From assembly GCA_021732025.1 (NCBI GenBank), contig JAKFVU010000014.1:1-64000 (forward strand): 64,000 nucleotides of DNA. Reading direction: 5' to 3'. Every line of letters begins with the position of its first letter. Position 1 is the first letter of the stretch. The notes below the pieces were generated by a model that saw only the letters and a list, made by a program, of their open reading frames with translations, was not told where the DNA came from and did not search any database. Positions 59,657-64,000 of this stretch are shown here, one piece after another. A program made the translations under genes and the position numbers. The DNA comes from Candidatus Obscuribacterales bacterium. Its GTDB lineage: Bacteria; Cyanobacteriota; Vampirovibrionia; Obscuribacterales; Obscuribacteraceae.

Positions 59657-62600
59657 GTGGAAATCGCCATCTGCCCAAATTGTGGGGCAGTAATTAAGCA
59701 AAAGGTAAAAGGTTGCGGTGCATGCGGTGCGGCGCAATCAAAGTTCGCTGCGACCATGGTGCCGACTCTAGCTTCGGCAGCAGCACCTATGGTGGTGTCA
59801 GTAGCTCCAGACAGGCTGATTTTAGAAAGGATTGTTTCCTCCCGTTCAGTAGCCACATTGATACCAGGCAGCGACAGCAACTATGGCAATGATGGCGGTT
59901 ATGCTGACCCATTTAACCGCGACAATTCATTCCAAGATTTTATTCCTAACCTATTCGGTACAACTGTTTCTACGGCTTCATCCACTTCAACCCCAGCCAT
60001 AGTTGAGCGACCAGCTGAAATTGTAGAAGCTTTTGGCAACGGAAACGGCAATGGACACGGAAATGGAAATGGTCATGGAAATGGAAATGGTCATGGAAAT
60101 GGAAATGGCCACAGCAACGGAAACGGCAATGGCCACGATTTCTTCACAGCTGATGGCGAACCAAAACAAAACCAACAAGATTCCCAAGAAATTGAAGTAG
60201 TTGGACCAAGTAGTCAAAGCACGGCACCAGCTGACTTTTTTGCAGCTGATCAAGCCACTCCAACTGTTGCTCCCTGGGAAATGGATGATGATACAGAAGA
60301 AAGCGATCATGGCTCGGAAAGTGAAACAGGCTCAACATCAGGTTCTCACTCAGTTACTAACAACGAATCGGTCTCGCTAAATCAATTTAGTTTCAATCAA
60401 AATGCTCTTCCGCAAGAAGAATCATCGCCATTTAGTAGCCCAGTCGAGCCTGAAGCTGCAGCTGAGGAGATTGGTGCTGCATACAAGAAAGAGGCTCTGG
60501 AACCGCTAGCGAATGCACAGGCCGCAGACCAAGGCAATGATTCTAGTGCCCAAGTCGAAGCTGTCCCAGCTGAACAGCCTAAAGTTCAAGCAGCGGCACC
60601 ACAAGAAACATTCAATATTCACAAAGAGCAACCGGCGCCTACCCGACCACACGTGGCCGCGCCCGATTTCTTTGCTTCAGATAAGGCCAAAGAAAATGGT
60701 GCCAAATCGTCAAGTAATTCCTCTAACTCTTCAAGCAATTCATCAGAGTTAGGGCGCCCAGCTAAAGCCGCCACGGCAGCGGCATTCGACTTCTTCGCCG
60801 ACAGTGCCACAAGCAGCAAAAAATCTAGTGCGAACAATTCTGATAGCCAAAATTCAAGCGGCCAGAGCCGCGACAGTAAAGACAACAATGAAGGGCGCGA
60901 AAGTAAAGCAGACAAAGATGCTCACGGCACCTTCGAAAGCTTGCTCAACACAAAAAGTCGTCCCACTGGAGGTCATCCCGAAGTCGACGGTGGCAGTAAC
61001 GTGGCTAAGGCTTCCGCAAAAGGGGCCAAACCCACAATTGCTGAGCCCAAGAGTGGCACAGGAAAAGGACGCTCTCAAGCGGCTGACGATGATGACGACG
61101 AAGAAGAGCAACCGAAAGCGAAGAAAAAACTTCCTGTCAAACGCTCTCGCGATTTAGATGATGACGAAGATGAAGATGACGACATAGATGATGTTGTTGA
61201 CGATGAAGACGAAATTCCACAACGTCGTTCATTCTCAGGCTCAGCAGCTAATCTCAAAAGCAGCGTTAGTAAACCAGCAATGAAGAGCAGTCGCTCGCGC
61301 GACATCAAGAAATCGAAAAAAGACGATGACGAAGATGACGACGACGCCAGCCGCCTGCGCAGCAAATTTAGCGGCGGTCAAGGTCTCTTTACTCTCGCTG
61401 GATTCCCTGTGGGCATCAAGCTCATTGCCATCACCGTTGGTATTATCGGCTTCTTCACTTTTGCTCTCTTCCACGTTCTTGGTAATGTGGCCAGTCTAAC
61501 TGCGGGACAAAATATAGCTGATAAGGGAGCTGGCCTTGCAGCCATGAACCCTGAAATGCCAAGGCTTGCAGGCGATTGGCGCATTCGCATCAAGCAAGGC
61601 AACATTGTTGGTCAGATGCAGCTAAACCAGAGCGGTACAAAAATTACAGGAACTGGCCAAGATAGAGTAGGGCCATATACTATTGTTGGCTTCATTGATA
61701 CCAACAAGAAAACCCTCAATTTTACGAAGCGATTTATTGATCCAAATAAACGCGAAACAGGGCCACCCATCTTCTTTGTCGGCAATATTCTGCTCGACCA
61801 CATTCCACTTCATGTCGTGGGAATGTGGGAGTACACAAAAAAATCAGGCTCTAGCTTTGGCTATCTAAATAAGGCTTCGACTTCTAAGATTAGAGGTGAC
61901 TTTCTTGCTCAGCTAGATCGCTCGAAGCCCCTTGATAGCGAAGGTAGCTTCATTGATAACAACGTCGCCTCTGTCATGAACTCTGGTGGAGAAGGCACAA
62001 AATCAGGTAAGGCCTTCAATGCCTTTGACTTCTTAACCGGCAACGGCATCTTTGTCTTTGTAGGCGTGGGATTAGCCCTAGTGATGGCCACCTTCACAAT
62101 GTTCGGACCAACTGGTCAAATCAACGTTTGGATCACCAAGCAATACATTCCAACTCAAGTACGTGCTCAACACAACAAAGTTAAGGCCCAACTGGCCAAG
62201 GGTCTAAGAAAAGGCAGTTTGCCGTTAGGTCAGAGAACTGAGTGGAAATGGTGGTTCCCAGCCCCATGGGTAGTCAAAGACTTGGCACTGCCACCAGAGA
62301 TGCGCAAAGTCAATCCTCACGTGTTGATATTAGGTCAGGGCGGTAAAGGTAAGACCAGACTAGTGGCGAATATGGTGTCTCACGACATCTTAAGCGACGA
62401 CCGAGCAGTGGTGGTGATCGATTCGGATGGAACATTGGTAGACTTGCTCTCCCGCTGGATCTCCGCCCATCCAAAAGCGCGCGAAATTGCTAAACGAGTG
62501 ATTCTGATTGACCCCACCCACAAGGGTAATACCAGCGCCTTCAACCCACTACAACTGGGTGACATGGGCGACGTGCAGACTGCAGCTGGCTCAATTGTCT

Positions 62601-63670
62601 ATGGTTTCAAAGCTATTTACACTGAGCCTCCGGGCTCGCAATCGCAGTGGAACGCCCAAACAGCAGACATTCTGCGTAACGCTGTCTTGCTGTTAATGGC
62701 TAACAATAAGACCTTAACTGATTTGCCGAACCTGCTGAACGACAACGATTTCCGCGATGTCTTGCTAGAAAATGTAGAGCGCAAAAAAGACGAACGCATT
62801 GAATTTTCTACCTTGTTAGATCAGTGGGGTAGATACAAGAAACTTGCCAGAACAGATCAGTGGATCACTTGGGTAGAGCCGATCTTGAACCGAGTCAACC
62901 CGATGCTCAGCAACCCGCGCATTCGCTCGATTCTGACCAAACCAGAAGGCGATCTGCACCTGCTCAATGTGATCATGGAGAAGAAAATTCTCTTAGTCAA
63001 AATTCCTCAAGGTGAGTTCGGACAAGATGCCAACTTGCTAGGCTCTCTGGTTGTGAGCGGAGTAAAGCAAGCAGCTCTGACTCTGTCATCGGGCGGCGCC
63101 AGCAAGCAGAATCCTGTCGCTCTCTACCTAGATAACTTCGATACCTTCATTGAAAAAGAAACTCTAGAGAACATCACCTCAGAAACCAAGAAATTCAAAA
63201 TTGGCTTGGTCGGCGTGACGAAGAGTTTGCAGCACCTGCCCGAAGATTTCCGCAACGAGCTGATCATCAACATCGGCACACTGGTCACCTTTGCTCTATC
63301 TAAAAAAGACGGAGATTTACTGGGACCACAGATGTTCCCCATCGACGGCAGAAAGATCAAGAACACAACAATGACCAACTTCTTCAACCCTGTTAACTCG
63401 ACGCCACAGTTCGAACTAGTATCAGACGAAGAAAAGCTCAATATCGACAAAGTCGTGCGTCAAGAAGAGCGGACATTCTTTGCCTACAGAATGGGTGCTG
63501 AAGGTGCACTGTTCAATCTCAAGTCACATCCATTTGACGATATTCCAGATGATAAGGTCAACGAAAAATTGATTGATAAAATGCGCTTGGCTACAGCTAA
63601 AAAATCAACCAAGGCTGATTCTGGCAAGATTACAGGTGGAAAAGTCACAGCTGGCAAGAGCGAAGATTGA
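59657..63670 (+). CDS. Multidomain membrane ATPase: zinc ribbon, disordered region, two membrane helices, VirD4/HerA-like motor domain
   Basis: Read in order: a zinc ribbon (CPNC and CGAC, Cys6, Cys9, Cys20, Cys23), then ~500 residues of Ser/Asn/Glu-rich disorder with GNGNGH repeats and acidic runs. A hydrophobic helix (about 578-604) is followed by a beta-rich ~100-residue domain (GDWRIRIKQGNIVGQMQLNQSG..., about 636-738) and a second helix (about 793-816). A P-loop ATPase fills the rest: Walker A GQGGKGKT (about 893-900), Walker B VVVIDSDGT (about 918-926), SQWNAQTADILRNAVLLLM, and ALYLDNFDTF (about 1155-1164), as in VirD4/TraG and HerA-type hexameric DNA or protein pumps. The start is GTG with GGAG upstream. 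No relaxase or type IV secretion genes are nearby. The domain combination, including the beta domain probably outside the membrane, is unusual; its role is unknown. Confidence 0.82.
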   Translation: MEIAICPNCGAVIKQKVKGCGACGAAQSKFAATMVPTLASAAAPMVVSVAPDRLILERIVSSRSVATLIPGSDSNYGNDGGYADPFNRDNSFQDFIPNLFGTTVSTASSTSTPAIVERPAEIVEAFGNGNGNGHGNGNGHGNGNGHGNGNGHSNGNGNGHDFFTADGEPKQNQQDSQEIEVVGPSSQSTAPADFFAADQATPTVAPWEMDDDTEESDHGSESETGSTSGSHSVTNNESVSLNQFSFNQNALPQEESSPFSSPVEPEAAAEEIGAAYKKEALEPLANAQAADQGNDSSAQVEAVPAEQPKVQAAAPQETFNIHKEQPAPTRPHVAAPDFFASDKAKENGAKSSSNSSNSSSNSSELGRPAKAATAAAFDFFADSATSSKKSSANNSDSQNSSGQSRDSKDNNEGRESKADKDAHGTFESLLNTKSRPTGGHPEVDGGSNVAKASAKGAKPTIAEPKSGTGKGRSQAADDDDDEEEQPKAKKKLPVKRSRDLDDDEDEDDDIDDVVDDEDEIPQRRSFSGSAANLKSSVSKPAMKSSRSRDIKKSKKDDDEDDDDASRLRSKFSGGQGLFTLAGFPVGIKLIAITVGIIGFFTFALFHVLGNVASLTAGQNIADKGAGLAAMNPEMPRLAGDWRIRIKQGNIVGQMQLNQSGTKITGTGQDRVGPYTIVGFIDTNKKTLNFTKRFIDPNKRETGPPIFFVGNILLDHIPLHVVGMWEYTKKSGSSFGYLNKASTSKIRGDFLAQLDRSKPLDSEGSFIDNNVASVMNSGGEGTKSGKAFNAFDFLTGNGIFVFVGVGLALVMATFTMFGPTGQINVWITKQYIPTQVRAQHNKVKAQLAKGLRKGSLPLGQRTEWKWWFPAPWVVKDLALPPEMRKVNPHVLILGQGGKGKTRLVANMVSHDILSDDRAVVVIDSDGTLVDLLSRWISAHPKAREIAKRVILIDPTHKGNTSAFNPLQLGDMGDVQTAAGSIVYGFKAIYTEPPGSQSQWNAQTADILRNAVLLLMANNKTLTDLPNLLNDNDFRDVLLENVERKKDERIEFSTLLDQWGRYKKLARTDQWITWVEPILNRVNPMLSNPRIRSILTKPEGDLHLLNVIMEKKILLVKIPQGEFGQDANLLGSLVVSGVKQAALTLSSGGASKQNPVALYLDNFDTFIEKETLENITSETKKFKIGLVGVTKSLQHLPEDFRNELIINIGTLVTFALSKKDGDLLGPQMFPIDGRKIKNTTMTNFFNPVNSTPQFELVSDEEKLNIDKVVRQEERTFFAYRMGAEGALFNLKSHPFDDIPDDKVNEKLIDKMRLATAKKSTKADSGKITGGKVTAGKSED
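60035..60136 (+). repeat. 18-base coding repeat (GNGNGH) in the ATPase gene
   Basis: About five units encode Gly-Asn-Gly-Asn-Gly-His. Synonymous differences (AAC/AAT, CAC/CAT, GGA/GGC/GGT) show that the protein pattern is conserved while bases drift in outer units, yet the three central units are nearly identical. Confidence 0.88.
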
Positions 63671-63773
63671 GCTGTCAGATTCTGGGACTAATTAAACTAA
63701 GAGCAGTTCTTTGTAAGATAACTTGATAAGATACCCGTAGCTTGCAGTAACCGCATTCAGTTGCAATGAAAAA

Positions 63774-64000
63774 ATGACTCAGGGGCCCAACAATCGCAAT
63801 ATCTGGGAAGAGAAGATAGCCGATCTTCGAAGATACGATCTTGACAATCTGGAAAACGATCCAGTGGCTCCCGAAGATATTATCAGTTGGCCCGTACCTG
63901 GCATGACCTTTGTCAGAGTCGACGGCATTCTGCGCTCATGGGACATCGAACGAGAAAAGCAACAGCACGGTCAACAAGCCCAACAAGATCCAGATCCGTC
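63774..64000 (+). CDS. Start of an unidentified gene running off the right edge
   Basis: An ATG at 63774 opens a frame that remains open for 75 codons to the end of the window. It begins with Asn/Arg-rich residues and IWEEKIADLRRYDLDNLENDP, then WPVPGMTFVRVDGILRSWDIERE and a Gln-rich stretch. There is no membrane segment so far. It follows the ATPase gene by 103 bases with no clear terminator between, so the two may be cotranscribed. The family cannot be assigned from the visible part. Confidence 0.6.
   Translation, partial: MTQGPNNRNIWEEKIADLRRYDLDNLENDPVAPEDIISWPVPGMTFVRVDGILRSWDIEREKQQHGQQAQQDPDP

Noticed and set aside
59657-63670. Integrated conjugative element suggested by the VirD4-like motor
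   Set aside because: No relaxase, mating-pair proteins, integrase, att sites or direct repeats were seen near it, and the membrane and zinc-ribbon architecture differs from coupling proteins.

Overview
The window reads as chromosomal DNA of a bacterium with moderate GC content. The best guess is a non-photosynthetic relative of the Cyanobacteria (Vampirovibrionia/Melainabacteria, perhaps Obscuribacterales). This is inferred from gene order and protein flavour (truA-rplM-rpsI behind rpoA-rplQ as in cyanobacteria, but rpmD, rpsN and map retained inside the cluster as in Firmicutes-like orders, and many very long low-complexity membrane proteins). It was not proven by any search. No phage, insertion sequence, CRISPR array or rRNA gene was seen.

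Layout. 1-5.5 kb: a Q/N-rich membrane protein (possibly cut by the window edge), a SPOUT RNA methyltransferase with an N-terminal zinc-binding segment, a kinesin-light-chain-type TPR protein and an acetyl-CoA synthetase. 5.6-13.1 kb: dnaB, a 57-residue membrane protein, and on the other strand the chaperone operon grpE-dnaK-dnaJ followed by a secreted beta-propeller. 13.2-16.3 kb: a DUF1611 P-loop protein, a dipeptide epimerase and a convergent GntR regulator. 16.4-20.5 kb: a Fur-family regulator with a long tail, two glycosyltransferases and a CHAD protein. 20.6-25.7 kb: trxB, a haem-oxygenase-like diiron protein, a glycosyltransferase and a DUF255/thioredoxin-fold protein, tightly packed. 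25.7-30.2 kb: a minus-strand operon of a zinc-ribbon/TPR membrane protein, a TMTC-like polytopic membrane protein with TPRs, and a membrane-anchored calpain-like protein.

30.8-48.9 kb is one long minus-strand translation cluster in the transcription order rpsJ-rplC-rplD-rplW-rplB-rpsS-rplV-rpsC-rplP-rpmC-rpsQ-rplN-rplX-rplE-rpsN-rpsH-rplF-rplR-rpsE-rpmD-rplO-secY-adk-map-infA-rpmJ-rpsM-rpsK-rpoA-rplQ-truA-rplM-rpsI. It ends in a clear hairpin terminator. rpsD is absent from its usual place before rpoA, and a hairpin with a U-rich tail separates rplO from secY. Next come a TPR membrane protein on the plus strand and, on the minus strand, rlmB, tRNA-Thr(UGU), tRNA-Tyr(GUA), tRNA-Thr(GGU) and tuf. 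That tRNA-tuf order resembles the E. coli thrU-tyrU-glyT-thrT-tufB locus, without the glycine tRNA.

52.4-64 kb is the most unusual part. It holds an RlmB-type rRNA methyltransferase with a roughly 400-residue Arg/Gly-rich tail containing 21 copies of an NRGPRPEG unit, small orphan proteins (a membrane protein and an HTH protein), selA (selenocysteine synthesis), and a coiled-coil/disordered protein. Divergent from the last is a 1337-residue protein that joins a zinc ribbon, a long disordered region, two membrane segments around a beta-rich domain, and a VirD4/HerA-like ATPase. A further gene runs off the right edge.
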